A stretch of 64,000 nucleotides of DNA from Hyperoplus lanceolatus (GCA_026929865.2 CM049413.1:15062501-15126500), one strand, 5' to 3'; numbered from the stretch's first letter, positions 11,465 through 24,368 are shown. Numbers and translations are program-made. Notes: a model not told the origin generated them from the letters alone.

Positions 11465-12356
11465 TTTATTTTCCAATTTTACTGTTAGATTGTCTGTCTG
11501 CTCATGTTTCTTAACTCGGGAGACTTTTGTTTTACTCAAAGGTACTGCACTCCTTGCAATTTATTTTGGGACTCCAATTACTTTTTATAGAAAGGGATGC
11601 CACATGTACAGTATACATGTAAATAGCTGTGTTTATCAAGACATTCCAGTTTTGATAAACATGTTGACTATGCCATGGTGATGTTCTAGCTGCAAACATG
11701 ATGGTCTCTGGAGTCGCATAATGAACTCCCTGTCCCACACAAGACAGGAAAAAGAGATATTGTAAACTGTATTTGGGATGAAACCGCCCAGAAGGTAACC
11801 CCCCCCCCGTATCCTGTCCAGCCGAAACAAATTCCCTCTCAGAACAGGATTCTCTACAAATCTCTATTTATTTCTCGATCAGGATATTTCTATCCAACAC
11901 AGTGTCTCTCTTTCCTCTCTCCATCTCCCTTTTTCTCTCTCTGGTTATCATCAGTCTACACTCTTCCTTGTGCACTCGTTCTCTCTTTCCTCCCGTCTCC
12001 CTTCCGTTAGCTCGCTCGCTCGGTAAAAGGCATTTGGCAAAACATTACACTCAGGGGATGTTTACATCACTGTATGATTGATGTGGCGTAATGAAACAAT
12101 CTAACCTTGAGTAGACACAGCATGTTCCAAACCTAGATCTAAAACGCACACATCTCCCTTCAGCCTTCAGAGTTCTCGGCATAGTGTGTCATTATGAAGT
12201 GCAGGCAAGAACGTAGTAATGGCTCTAGCAAGCAAATTGTGTGTGAAGAAGTGCCACCTGCAAAATATCCTGAATGCATAAAGGGTTTAACACAGGTTCA
12301 CAGCCCCCGAAAAATTTAACATAATCAGAAGCTGGCAAAAGTAAATGGTTTATTGT
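11465..12356. other. non-coding, pyrimidine-rich
   Basis: It contains a short C run (about 11799-11808) and CT-rich sequence around 11905-12020. No gene or element ends were recognised. Confidence 0.45.
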
Positions 12357-12542
12357 GTTTTTTTTTTTAAAGATTTTTTTTTGGCATTTTTATGCTTTAT
12401 TGATAGTGTAGAGACAGAGTTGAAATGGGGCAGAGAGGGGAGTGACATGCAGAGAACGACCGCGGGCTGGAATCGAACCCGGGTCCGCTGCTGGCCGAGG
12501 CCCATGGGGGGGACGCCCTACCAACTGAGCTAAGGGCGCCCC
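12357..12542 (-). mobile_element. tRNA-derived SINE
   Basis: On the minus strand the head starts GGGGCGCCCTTAGCTCAG, with A-box-like TTAGCTCAGTTGGTAGGGC and B-box GGGTTCGATTCCAGCC at tRNA-like spacing. An unrelated body (TGCATGTCACTCCCCTCTCT) and an A-rich tail with an AATAAA-like motif follow. This is the build of teleost tRNA-head SINEs transcribed by RNA polymerase III. The insertion inside the presumed anticodon region and the body and tail rule out a working tRNA gene. No target duplication was found. Confidence 0.8.
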
Positions 12543-12543
12543 A

Positions 12544-14423
12544 TGACTCATTATTTTAACTATTAATGTGTGCTAGTGGAAATAGAGCAAACACCAGCTC
12601 TGAACTTGTTGTCAGTTGGAGGCAAATGTATATTTTCTAAAGTGGAAATTAAACCTGAATCCATTATTTCCTTATGTATTGGTGTGTGTAACAGAATATA
12701 GAAGATGTTGGGAAATCTATTGTTGCATTTAAATAATTGTTTAATATCCTTGCTTTTGGTGACTGACCAGGTATGGGAATGCAAATATTTCTGAATTGAT
12801 GAAGTAAGACCACAGTGGACAGATACAAAAGACAAACCTGACCTAATTGTGTAATCTTGTGATAATAAAGGATAGGATAGTAATCACCTCTTTTACTGCC
12901 ATATAATGTATATACGTGAAATATCCCTGCAGGTGTTAGTATTGACCGGTCTTGAAATAAAATCCAAGTACTCTTTGTTTGAGACAAGGCGGAGTTAAAG
13001 CACTGTCGTTTCCAAGACGAGACCTTCAAACAGGGACCAGTTTCAAGTACCACAACACTGTCTTGTGTCAATGAGCTCTGCCAGTGAAAGAAGGTCAACC
13101 TTAACACATCTTCACGCTTCCTCAGTAAACACAATGTCGTCGTTTTGCAACAAAAGTTCTTCAGTGATATAATATCAACACAAGCAGAGAAGCTAAATAG
13201 ACTTTATATTTAGTACTACGTGTCCTTCTCCCATCCCGGATTATGGTAAGGAAGAGGCAGACAAGTATTACGGTAAGGAAAGCCTTTCTGATGCCAGGTT
13301 GTCTGCTGCGCCTGCTGTAACTCAGCTGCTGGTGATCTGAGACTATCCATTGTTTAATGTGGCATGCCACAGCTCTTAAAAATGGGTGTCTCTGTCCATC
13401 TCCTCTGTTGTTTACAGGACAGCATTCCATGCCTAATATAGGCTAGAGTTGTCAGAAAAATGTTTGTGGTGACACATTTGTCAAGATAGGATATCTAAAA
13501 GTGAAGGTGGAATGTGTGATTCAAGGGATGAGTGTACTTTTCAGTGTTAATATTTCTTTCCACAGACTGTCCATTTAATTTCCAAGAATCACGGGCCTGT
13601 CTGAGCTGGAGAAATACTGACAAGAAAAGGTAAACCTTTTCCTCCAAAAAACCAAATGCTCCTTACAGTGAGATAATGAAAATAATTTTCAGTGATTTTG
13701 ATGTTAGGAAGTAAATGACATTCACTTTGAAGTAACCATCCATACACAGTGGCCTTGTGATGTGCAATGATGATTCAGACATGCCTGTTTTCACAGACAT
13801 TGCCACATAAATATGAATGGAAGGAAAACAGCTTGTTTTGACCTGAAATATGCTTATTAAGGAGGAAAATTCCACCGCTCCCCCCCCACCCCTACGCAGT
13901 GTGTGGTCCGCGTGCATTAATCAAACAACAACAAAAAAAGGAACATTTTTACATTTCAAATGTGATGCATTTGAAAAGCCCCTCTGTCTGTGAGTTATGC
14001 CTTACATCAGACTGACAGACAAAGGATTGCACAGGGCGAGATGACTCAAGTGACAAACGGGTGCTTTGGAATTTTACTCTGCTTGGAAACCCATCATTAC
14101 TGGGGATATAAGACTATCAGAGTTATGCTCTAGACAATTAAAATGTGACCTTAGGTTTCAGTGTTGGAAACTGATTACATTTGAGACGTATTTTGCATCA
14201 CACGTTGGAAAAATCTAAAATGCGGCGCGTGGCCCTGAGTGAAGATGAGCTAAATAGAAACAATTAGCATACCAAGTAAAGGGAGTGTTTCGACAGTCGA
14301 AGAAAAGGGCACAATGTAAACAATCATAAGAACACACACATAGTATATGGGCAAACATTGAAAAACCACCCACCTATTCATTGCACGTCACACAACATAT
14401 AATTGAAAGATTATGGCTTCACG
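12544..14423. other. non-coding, nothing recognised
   Basis: Minus-strand frames at 12563-12835, 12664-13134, 13161-13430 and 13663-13917 have no recognisable domains and no supporting splice pattern. Confidence 0.4.
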
Positions 14424-14431
14424 CTTTAGAG
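14424..14431. repeat. 8-bp target-site duplication of the hAT-like MITE, left
   Basis: CTTTAGAG here is repeated exactly at 15116-15123, on the other side of the element. Confidence 0.9.
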
Positions 14432-15115
14432 CAGTGGTTCTCAATTATTTTCTGTCACGCCCCCCCTAGGGGACAAAATTTTTTTTGCACCCCCCCTAAA
14501 TTGAAATACTGTTGAGGACCTGCTAATATTTATTTATTTATCTGTACAAAAACAATGTATGAGTTTCTGACACGAGCATTCTGCATACAATCACCTTATT
14601 ATCAAATTAGATAAACAATTAGCTGAGATACCTTCTGCAGCAAAAAAATTCAAAGTTCAGGTTATTAGCTCAATTTGTAACATTTAAACAAGACTGCTCA
14701 GTCTGTGTGAATCTCAGGACAGAGAAACAAGAGCAAATGATTCACTGAGGTTTGCATTTCATTCAAAACATTTTTAAACTGTAAACATAGTTAACGTGGT
14801 GTTTCTTTTATTATTATAGGCCAATAGGCCTTCTGTGATGAGATAACCAATAATTCATTAATGTTATTATTAGTCTACTTGCTTGATTTATTTTCAAATA
14901 GCCTACAGAGACACTTGGAGACACATGTGGACATGTATTTACTGCAAATCACGGCTATGTCTGGATATGACCATACACAAGCACACATCGTGCTTGCTAG
15001 CACTTACATTTTTTATTTTTTTTGGTCAGTTGGAAATCAAGGCAGCCCGCGCCCCCCCCTGACAACTCACGGCGCCCCCCCCGGGGGGGCGCACCCCACC
15101 ATTTGAGAAGCACTG
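14432..15115. mobile_element. hAT-like non-autonomous element, copy A
   Basis: The ends are CAGTGGTTCTCAA and, on the other strand, CAGTGCTTCTCAA, the terminal signature of hAT transposons. A perfect 8-bp duplication (CTTTAGAG) flanks it. Just inside the ends are G/C homopolymer-rich blocks (14458-14503 and 15047-15096). The core is AT-rich and has no transposase. The core is shared with copy B at 35933-36408. Confidence 0.9.
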
Positions 15116-15123
15116 CTTTAGAG

Positions 15124-16128
15124 TATGTTTGGTGTCTCTTTTCACAATATAAAGACAATAGAAAAACTGAGAAGACAAGTGATGTGTTTACACGAGAAGG
15201 AATTTTTTCTTCAGTCAACAAGGTACAACAACGCTAGATAATATAAATCCAACAACGTATTTATCCTCATAACAATGATTGGATTTTATGTCGTGCAAAA
15301 CAGGAAGAAGGAACAGCCGTGGAAGTTTAGTGCCGCTTTCAAAGCCAGATTGTATAATTACATTGCAAAACCACCACCGCTTGGTTCTCCACTCAGTCTC
15401 TCCTGCTCTCCTCCTCTCGCCATCCTCATCTGTCCCCACAGGACAGCAATTAGGGACATGTGACGATAGAACAGCAAGACTTTCCAACAGCATTACACTG
15501 AGCAGAGGAGAACCAGTGAACAGATGACCGACTTACATCCTGATTATAGGAGGAGCAGACATCCGTATGACACCGCATGGGGAAGTGCACTGACTAACAG
15601 GTTGACGTATGTGTGCTTAGCGACTGTAGGTTGGTACCATGCACTGGCTGCTGTTTGTTTGGTCGGTAAACACAGGATTCCCATTGGCAAAGGTACAAGC
15701 TTGGCATAGATCTGAAGTCAGCTTGCCCTCACTAAGTTTTCCCTACAGGACTTCAAATTGAAAAAAAGTCTTCTGAAATCACCTGGCCGCTGTTCCCCTA
15801 CACTCCCACGCCCACACTTACTCCATGGTGTTCTGGTAAGATTCCACCGGCTGTGGCCCTGTCAGTAAAACACAGATTTACCAGGAAGGCTGAGAGGATA
15901 TTGCACCTTGATGAGTGCACACAAACACACGTAGACACACATAGCTTGCACATATTTCATTGTTGATTTCTGTGCTGACAGTGTTACTGTGTTACTAAAA
16001 CATCTGTTTCATCACACTCCATGTTTGTCTTTCGACAGAGGTGCTCCACTTTCCTGTTTGCTGTGGCTGAGTCAGGGGTTATTGCAGGTTAGATAAATCG
16101 AAATTCAAAAACTTTCTCGGTAAACGTA
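15124..16128. other. non-coding, nothing recognised
   Basis: Overlapping short frames on both strands around 15215-15709 show no domain. No element ends were seen before 16138. Confidence 0.45.
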
Positions 16129-16137
16129 GTCCTTTCC

Positions 16138-16380
16138 TAGCTTGGCACCGCCCGCCTGCATACTTCCGCTCAATTTTAATTTCCCTTCAGTAGTCAGTCT
16201 GGGTGTGCTGTATATTAGTGGGATTTCTCCACCCAGATTTCTGCCAGTCCAATCACAGACAGAAGGAGTGGCTCAGAAGCCGGCGCATGACACGTCACGA
16301 CCAAACGTTATGCGATTGGTTGGCAGATCCAGAGTGGCACTGGGCAGAATGAAGTACGATGGTCTGGCAGGACCAGGCTA
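16138..16380. mobile_element. MITE with 9-bp target duplication (MULE-like?)
   Basis: The left end TAGCTTGGCACCGCC and the reverse complement of the right end (TAGCCTGGTCCTGCC) form imperfect inverted repeats that reach a shared TACTTC. GTCCTTTCC occurs immediately outside both ends (16129-16137 and 16381-16389). A 9-bp duplication is usual for Mutator-like elements, which is the only ground for that label. At 243 bp it has no coding capacity. A short retroposon with a coincidental inverted repeat is the alternative. Confidence 0.55.
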
Positions 16381-16389
16381 GTCCTTTCC

Positions 16390-18610
16390 TGCTTTCAAAG
16401 CAATAAACAAAATGGAAGATCCAGTATTTTTTGTAGTTTTTTATTTAGTTAAATACTATTTTGGTCATTTTAATGCACGTTTCTGTATAATCTATTATTT
16501 TACAGGTACATATTTTGTACACAATGTACATTTTTGTCAGATCTAATATTATTCAATAGTTTACGTATTTATTTTTTAAATCTTAGACTAAAGCTTGAGG
16601 CTTACACCTGGCAACCGGTGGCTTCCAGGGGTTATGTTTATGCAGGAATGCAAGCAGACGTACAGGCTCTTACAAGTTGGGCCAACACCTATTTAGCAAG
16701 GCATTTGTGCAAAACAAAGATGACCTTTTGAAATATCCCAAAGAACCAATGGAAGCCAGCATGGACTATGATTAAATCACTATTAAAAAGGTTCAACAAA
16801 GGCTTCATATCCAAGCCCTTGAGTATTTGAATGAGGTGCTTTTGAAAGGAGTGCCATAGCCGTTTGTGACCTTTATCAAAGTGTTGCTCAATAATGAGAT
16901 GTAACAGAAAATTGTGCAAGGCCTGGAGATTAAACGCAAATGACATTGGTGTAAAATAGAAAGAAAAAACATGTGAAAAACCTTCGCTCAAGCAAAACCC
17001 CCCTTTCCTCTTTCTCAGAATGTTGCTATTTGCTTTGGGCAAATGGGCTGCAGTTGCACAACTGTGCAGCCACCAGCGCTTCAAAACTTTCACACGCACA
17101 CGCAAAAACTGCAGTAAACAGTGTTTGGAAAAGCTAGGCCGAGGCAATTTGCTGCATTACAGGATTGTTTTTCCATTCAGTTCAATTTAACAGACCCTCA
17201 AATTAGAAACACCTTGTTCTACTGCAGTGAGCCATCTCACACACCTATTCCCATGATTTTCACCGACTGTAACACAAAGAGACCTCAGTTTCACAAGATG
17301 CCACAGCTCCCTGACCCCCAAGGCTTTTGAAAAAGTATTTTGGATTCAGACGAGGTATGTATCTTAACTTTATTTGTAGTTTACGTCACAGGAATCCCCT
17401 CTGATGCTTATGTGATAGTCTGGTCCAGATTGGCTGCATTGAGTGTACCTCTTTATATCCAGTAGCTTATTGATGGGTGGTCCTCCGTTCCATATCTAAT
17501 GCTCCGTCTTTAGATTGGTGCAGCTGATCTTAGTTGTTGCTACAGGGGATATACCCCTCCTGATCTACCCTGGATTACAAGGAAAGAAGAAAAAAAAAAG
17601 TGAAGTTGCTTTCCCAGCGGCCCTGGGAAAGTCCAGACACAAGTCACAGGGCCTCTTTTGGCCTATGCAATCTGGATTCCATATAATAGCTTAAATCATG
17701 GTTATGATATAAATTTAACCATAGGGTTATTGCTCCATTCTACATACAACAGGTTCAAGGAACAAACCCAAAAATAGAAGAAATGTACTTTCACTGGAAA
17801 TTCCCCACAGATAATTCACAGATTAAGTGCTTTGTGCTCAGAAAAAAAGGATCCCACACTTCAATTTGAATCAGATGAATACATTTTAATCCATAGTCAT
17901 CAAGATTATATTACATAACTAAACTTTCATTTCTCTTCCACCTTTACTTTGACTCTGTTCTTCCTTGCAACAAAATACAATACAAATACCCTGCCAGCCC
18001 CCCTCCCCCCCAACACATCCATCCCTCCACCTTTACGGACAGTCCTGTCCTTGGCCAGAGTATAGGCAGTTTCCCACCCCAGGGCTTGGCCATATGTGAG
18101 CATTGGCTCTGTCCTCCATGTGAAGGTCAGCTCTAACGGGACATGTCAGCCCCAGATTGCCACCCCTGGGGTTGGGCAGCAGGGCAGATTGACTTTAAAG
18201 CAGGCTGCATGACACGCATCAGGACAGAGCAAGGGAAACAACTAGCCTAGACTAGTCCAAAATGTTAGCAAAATCCACTAACAATTTCTAAAGCTTACAA
18301 ACGTTTGTTCAATCCGTCCAGTGTCAAAAATTCTAACACATAACTGCGGATTATGTGTTGTACCGGTAATTAGATTGAGAGGTGCTGTATGCTGATTTAT
18401 TTTTAAACAGAGCCATAGCTTTATTGTTCAAGGCTTAGTCATTTGGGTTTGAGGCACACCAAGGGAATTTGGTTGAAGATAGCTGCAAGTCAATCACAAA
18501 ATAATAATAATAAAAAAAGCCTCCATAATTTGAATGAAATATCTGCCAAATTATTTAATTCAGCACCACACGTTTGGTTTGTAACTCAACGGTGCTGTCA
18601 CTCGCCTGAA
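16390..18610. other. non-coding, nothing firmly recognised
   Basis: The minus-strand frame 16689-17147 (152 codons) has no known domain, signal peptide or splice context, and I treat it as chance. A C-rich stretch lies at 17994-18012. Confidence 0.4.
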
Positions 18611-18611
18611 C

Positions 18612-18642
<31 letters not shown>

Positions 18643-18656
18643 CACACACGCACACG

Positions 18657-18728
<72 letters not shown>
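18611..18728. repeat. compound (CAGA)n-(CA)n microsatellite
   Basis: About seven CAGA units are followed by CA/CG dinucleotides and then a long pure CA run. Confidence 0.97.
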
Positions 18729-18731
<3 letters not shown>

Positions 18732-19424
18732 CTCATTGAGACAAAACCTATTTCAAACAGTAAACGTCAGCTTTGTTAAATCCTGAAATGATCCTTATTG
18801 CCCTGCCTCGGTTTCCTCCACGTCCTGTAGCCGCTCTCAGCCCTTAGGCCATGTAAGGACAAATCAATGTGAGGAGGCGACGGCATAAATGGTGCGGTTT
18901 ACGTGGCGTTTGATCAGACGTCCAGGGCCAGGGCTGGCTGCTGATGTAGATGAGCCAGGGGGAAGCATTGTGCAATCAATGGGCTCGGTTAATTACAATA
19001 GATCAAACATTGAGCTCCATGGCAACCCCTGCCACATTTTCCAAAACAAAGGGTCTGCGAGGCATTCAGCCTTATAGGTCCATGCATTCAGCATGCGCAG
19101 CGGCTGTGACATGGTGTTGTTACACATGGCTGACACAGGGGATGATTAGCAGTGGCCCAGTGTTTATTTCTAGGGATGCGTGCACGGTGGTTTGCACACA
19201 TGTCATTTTTACAGTAGTCGTCAGCACACAGACACATGATATTTATAACATTAATAAAAAACTGTCATATAAACATTTGCGTGTAGTATACTGTATGTAC
19301 TTAAAAAAATATGTTTTAAGTCACACATGGCTCAAGGAATAACACTTTTGGTTTGTTGGTCCACCATTTTGATCTAGGCTAAAATATCTCAGCAAATAAA
19401 CAGTAAATTGTCATTTGTACAGGC
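18729..19424. other. non-coding, nothing recognised
   Basis: The frame 18950-19342 (+) shows no domain. No element ends were seen before 19428. Confidence 0.45.
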
Positions 19425-19918
19425 AATGGCCGCGTTTCCCAGATTCGTTAAGAGCCTCTTTGGGCTAAGTACTTCTTTGGAGCGCTCTTAAGAACGCTGT
19501 GAAAGAAGAATGCGTTTCCCAGATTCGTTCTTAGCGAAAGTAGTACTTTCACTAAGATGGAACTGTACGACGGCGCTGACCCACTCTTTCAACCTTCTTA
19601 GCGACCAAATCGTCAGTGATCATGCCGCGTCAGGGAAATTTATTTCCTCCACTTTTTGAAATAATAAAACAATGTTCAATGCGGACCTGGCGCAATAAAC
19701 ATAAACTAATAGTAGAGAAAAAAATGTTTTAATGAATTACACGTTTACGTTTTCCACACACAAGTGAGTTTATAGTACTACACATAGAAAAATATCCACA
19801 ACCCTGTGGCATTTGACAGATATCAAGGAAACAGATTTAATTGAACTCAGCTGAACCTCATCCAGAGCGGTTCCACCTGCTATAAAGGCGTTGCCAAAGT
19901 CCGCGCGTGTGAGAAACC

Positions 19919-20100
19919 ATGGTTGCAATACAACAGTCTCGCCGTGCGCGAAGCCAGACGGTTTACATAAATGCATACGTGCGTCGGCACTTCTCCCCAC
20001 TGGACGTGCTATCAGACCGGGCCGTCCAGGCAAAGTACCGACTGCCCCGGCCGTGCGGAGATCCAACGGCTGATCACTCTGGTGTCTCCACACACATGCA
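19919..20100 (+). pseudogene. Harbinger transposase N-terminal relic
   Basis: The plus frame from the ATG at 19919 gives a stretch ending in SDRAVQAKYRLPRP, which resembles the region before the DDE core of HARBI1-like transposases. The expected continuation (EIQRLITLVSP) appears in another frame from about 20056, so there is at least one frameshift. No catalytic D, D or E residues remain. Identification rests on resemblance to family patterns. Confidence 0.55.
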
Positions 20101-20584
20101 ATTTTTCCTTCAGCCCGGAGATGCAGCTTCTGGCTGCGCTGCGTTTTTAAGAACATATCAACCTCTTCTGAGGTCCAACAACCCCCAGCCCCTACCCCTT
20201 TACCACCAGTCACCAAGCACTGATCACTAAACCATAAACCCACAACCACCACATCATGCCCATATCAACTCTCAGGCCTGAAGGCTGAAATAAATAAACA
20301 GAACCAGAAGATGTAGGCTACATGTAACGTCCTGCACACTATGAGTATTGCTGCAGTATCCGGGTGCTTTACCTGAAAGTCTGGCACTGGAATGCTGTTG
20401 AAAGGGCGCACTCATGGGCGCACTATACGCACACGTCATTAACCTACGCTTAGATACATTACAAATTGCCTGGGACTTTTTGTTGCTATAGGTTTGACAC
20501 TCTCATTTCAATGCAAAATTATCCACACAATACATGGTTGAAAAGGAAACCAAAGTAGTTTATTGAAACCATATGGGGGAGGGG

Positions 20585-20925
20585 TTACTCCGCGCTGTCT
20601 TTACTGGGCGTCTGCATCGCCTGCAACGAAGGGAGATTGATTAGTGAAACCTTCGCACTCTTCCTTTTTGTTTGGTTCTGGAACTCCTGCCACTTCTTCC
20701 TCACAGCACGCCAGTCACGCAGGCCACATGGGATGGAGGGGGACATATTTTCGGCTATGGCCTGCCTAACACGGTTCTTCACCGTGATGTTCTTTTTGCC
20801 CCTTGTTCCCCCGAATAAAACTGCCCGGTGCTGCCAGACCTCGTCCACTAAGACGCCCCATCTCCTCCGCGGTAAACGACGGTGCCCGCTTGTTTCTTTT
20901 GCTGCCGCTTTCTTCCACTCTCACA
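20585..20925 (-). pseudogene. Myb/SANT-like Harbinger protein relic, frameshifted
   Basis: The minus strand encodes KRAPSFTAEEMGRL and then, after a one-base frame change near 20848, VDEVWQHRAVLFG...WRAVRKKWQEFQNQTKRKSA, ending at 20585. Spaced aromatic residues and the KKWQ segment match the Myb/SANT-like DNA-binding module of Harbinger accessory proteins, which bring the transposase to the element ends. The frameshift argues against a working gene. Confidence 0.65.
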
Positions 20926-21348
20926 TGTGTGTGCCTATCCACGGGGTATATATGCGCTAATGGGCTTGATTACTACTTGGATACACTTGTTGCCACCCCC
21001 CCCCCCGCACCCACACACCCCCACACCCCCACACGCACACTATTGCCTACATGCGTAGCCTAATTCCACTTGTGTGGGGGAGACCACGGGGCGCTGTGTG
21101 TGAATTATGCGCTGATAAAGATGTGGGTGATCGATTCGCCTGGCATCGATTTATTCAGTTTCAGCACGACCGCGGTGGACAGCTCCCACCAAAGTACTTC
21201 TTTCGCTTCGTCTTAAGCGTTCTCCAAAGAAGGCACTTAAGAAGCCATCTGGGAAACACTCGTATCTTAACGCTCCTTCTTCGGCGAACCCTTCTTTCGA
21301 CCCTTCTTTGGCCCCAAAGAACGATCGAATCTGGGAAACGCGGCCAAT

Positions 21349-22974
21349 AACAGTTCCTACATGTTGAATCCTAATGGCTTTTGTGATTCTCTGACTTTTC
21401 CTCTGGATTGTCCTGACATTTGGTACAGATACTCATGTTCCCCCTCAGGACGATTGTAACTTGGAGGATCCCTTAACATGATATACTTTAGTGCCAACAT
21501 TTTACTAGAAACATTTCAAATGAAAGATATTCCCATCAACTTTAATTATCAAATGTGCTTCAAATGCTTCCAGCCTAAACTAAGCGTTGTCGCTTTGGGC
21601 TCATATGTAGGCTACTGTTGACGTTAGCATTTAGCCCCAAGCAACGCTGTGCATAAATATAGCCTCACAGAGCTGCTAGTGTGACTGTTGACTTGTGTCT
21701 TGTTCCACCAGCGGTTCACATATACTCTTATATACTGTCTGAGCTCTATGAATTAGTCTAAAGACTGTATGGTCTAAACATGTCACAAGACAATAATAGA
21801 AGCATTTGGGATATGATTTTTCAAACTGTAAATCCAAAGAAGTCCATTGTTTTCTCCTGAATGAATAATCTTAAATATCTAAATCTAAGCACTAAAATGT
21901 AGCGTTGTTTATATTCATAGCTGAAAACAGTACAGTTTGTGTACTTTCGAATGATGTATCCACCCTCCAAACGGTTTCAGTGGATGGCTGCACTAACTTT
22001 TCAACACACTTGCAAAGTAATTCATCTAACTTACTACACACCTTACTACTTAATTAATACTACCCACTCAGTTGTGCATTCTCTGTGAGAGTCGTGACGG
22101 AGTGGGACGCCCATGCTGTCCGTCTGACAGCTAGCAGCAGGCTGATGGGGCTCTGTCTGATACAGACACCAGATCTGTTCTAGTAAACTCACTGAAGTTG
22201 GCTCTCACATCCCAACCACGAGCCAATCCCGGGAAGCAAATAAAATTCTGAGATTCACATCCTCATAAGTTAGTGTCCCCTCCTCCGTCTGTGTCGCTTT
22301 CTTTCTCTGACCTTCCCGTGCCCTTGTTTATTTATCCCTCCTTTCTCAAGCCCGTTTCCCCCTTCTTCCGGCCTCCGCTTGCTCTCGTCTCAAATTAGTG
22401 TCAAATTCCCCAGTGTGCTTGTTATGTTTGTTTCCAATGCAGAACCTACCAGATTACAAGTGTCCTATTATTGCCCTCTCTCAATTCTCATTCATGTGTG
22501 AGGGCAGCTCTCGGACAGTAGAGTAGCTCCATCGGTGTGTGTTTATGAGCGACCGGGCAGGTCAGTCATGAGAGCGGGGAGCCTGCATTCCTCTGTGCAG
22601 TACTAAATCCTCATGGGATAGGCCTCATTAGTGGCCTAGCTGTTCCCAGGCTGTCTCTTAGCCATTTCTATAGAGTGTATGTGTGTGTAGGTGAAAGCAT
22701 TTGTTTACACGCTCAGAAATGTTTTGGTCCTTATGAGATTGTGTGTGTCTTCCTGTCTGTTTGCCATTATGCAATGCTCCCATTGTATCTCCCGTTATGT
22801 GTGTTGTTCAAATGACAGGTTAGACGGCTGTATAGCTGGCTTCCTGCCTGTGTTTAGAACCGTTGTGTGATATTCTGCGAGGGAGCACGGGGAGGTCAGT
22901 AAAAGTCTACAAGGGGATGAGATGTACTCAAGGGACCAGCATCTCAACCTTGCACAAACCCGGTTAAATGCGCT

Positions 22975-22975
<1 letters not shown>
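21349..22975. other. non-coding, nothing recognised
   Basis: Ordinary intergenic or intronic sequence with no domain-bearing frames, splice patterns or transposon ends that I could see. Confidence 0.45.

Positions 22976-23047
<72 letters not shown>
22976..23047. repeat. (CA)n microsatellite
   Basis: About 36 CA units without interruption. Confidence 0.97.
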
Positions 23048-23049
<2 letters not shown>

Positions 23050-24237
23050 AATCCATCCTCTAGTTAAACCATGCTGTGACGTACACTGAAGTGTCCCTGA
23101 GAGACACTTAACACGTCGCTTGGTGACTCCGTGGTTCCAGACATAGCTTTGACCCGAGCTGGGCCTGACAGCTTCTCATGTCACAATCTGTCTTGGGTTT
23201 CACTTTATTTTTCCGCCTGGGCAAAGTGAGAGGAGAGAAGAAGGGAGGGGGAGGAAGAAGGGGTTGTATGGCGTTCAAGGGAAACACTCAACATTTTTCA
23301 AAATGTGGAAGGAGAACAATGTTTCTTGTTGTGCAAGAGGGAGACAAAAATGAATTTTCCCTTTCCCATGACCCTTTGTTGCACATTACTTCACACTTTC
23401 TTGGGAATTCCAGGCATGAAGACCATGGCAGCCCCTGCATTCTGTTTGTTCAGAAATATAAAGACAATATCACTTATATTTGCCCTCTAGAATGAGGCTC
23501 TTATTTGAATAATACCTACTTTATATATGCTTTCATTTTGAATAATAGATGTCTCTAGTACTACCAATATTCATTATATTTCTTCCCTATGTCGGTCTTG
23601 GCTCTACATGTAAAATGTACAACAAAGAAGAGTCAGCCTGTGTTGTGCCTGTCCTTTTGTCTTTCCGCCTCACATTTTCTGCTCCTGGCTCACATGAGAA
23701 TCTATTCCTGAGTAGGCAACAAGCAACAGGTGTCTGCTAAACTACTTTTAATAAGAGCACATTTTGAAACAATTGCAAAAGACAGAGTAGGTGGCAAAGC
23801 AACTTACTTTACTGAGCTACACTGAAAAGCTGTAACATAGAGAAAACCCTTATCGTGTCCTTCTTTGTTTTGTTGTTTTTCATTAGTTTCATCAGCTGTA
23901 TAATTGCAAACATAATATGTAGGTCAATGGTTCTGTAATTATCCCGTGGCCAAGGTTCAGAATATGTTTATGGAGCTAAAGTTCATTAAAAGTTGTTTGA
24001 TTTCATAATGGGCTGTAGCAGAGATACAGCAGGGCTAATGGCTTGCAGGTTATGACTGATAGGAGTGTGTTATACTAGGAAGTAGTTGAGCAACTGTAAA
24101 CACACTAGCTGCTCACCTCGCAGGAGCCTGAGGTTGGCCAACACACAAAGAGGCTTATAATGACCCACTGATACTAGACTGGTGGCTGATGAGAGGCAAA
24201 GAACAAGAAAACAAGTCAGACGCAGAGGCGTGCACGT
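23048..24237. other. non-coding, nothing recognised
   Basis: Frames at 23178-23495 and 23549-23740 (+) show no recognisable domain. No repeat ends were seen. Confidence 0.45.
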
Positions 24238-24260
24238 GCACACACACACACACACACACA
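24238..24260. repeat. short (CA)n
   Basis: About 11 CA units; it lies close to the longer repeat at 24369. Confidence 0.9.
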
Positions 24261-24367
24261 GACACTTGCCCAAGGCTGAAGCGACAGTGAGCTCCTGAAA
24301 AGGCCCAATCCAAGGCCTCCCTCACAGCACAGTTCTGTCTGATAAGCCTCTTGTGAAATACATAGAT

Positions 24368-24368
<1 letters not shown>

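Larger units (their letters stand above)
19428..21345. mobile_element. decayed PIF/Harbinger transposon
   Basis: The ends read GGCCGCGTTTCCCAGATTC on the left and the same on the opposite strand at the right (21327-21345). AAT flanks both sides (19425-19427 and 21346-21348), fitting the 3-bp target duplication of Harbinger. Inside are a broken transposase N-terminus on plus and a broken Myb/SANT-like frame on minus, facing each other. The C-terminal DDE exons are missing. Further CTTCTTTGG/TTAAG motifs repeat near both ends. Confidence 0.8.

Noticed and set aside
12467..12542. tRNA gene on the minus strand
   Set aside because: A- and B-box-like sequences are present, but the arm sequences do not pair as a tRNA and a SINE body with an A-rich tail follows. 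It is a SINE head.
16689..17147. 152-codon minus-strand frame
   Set aside because: No known domain, no homologous pattern and no splice context. The length alone is within chance for 64 kb.
20585..20848. Host gene encoding an 87-residue Myb-like protein
   Set aside because: It lies within a TIR-bounded Harbinger and needs a frame change to include the first part of the domain.
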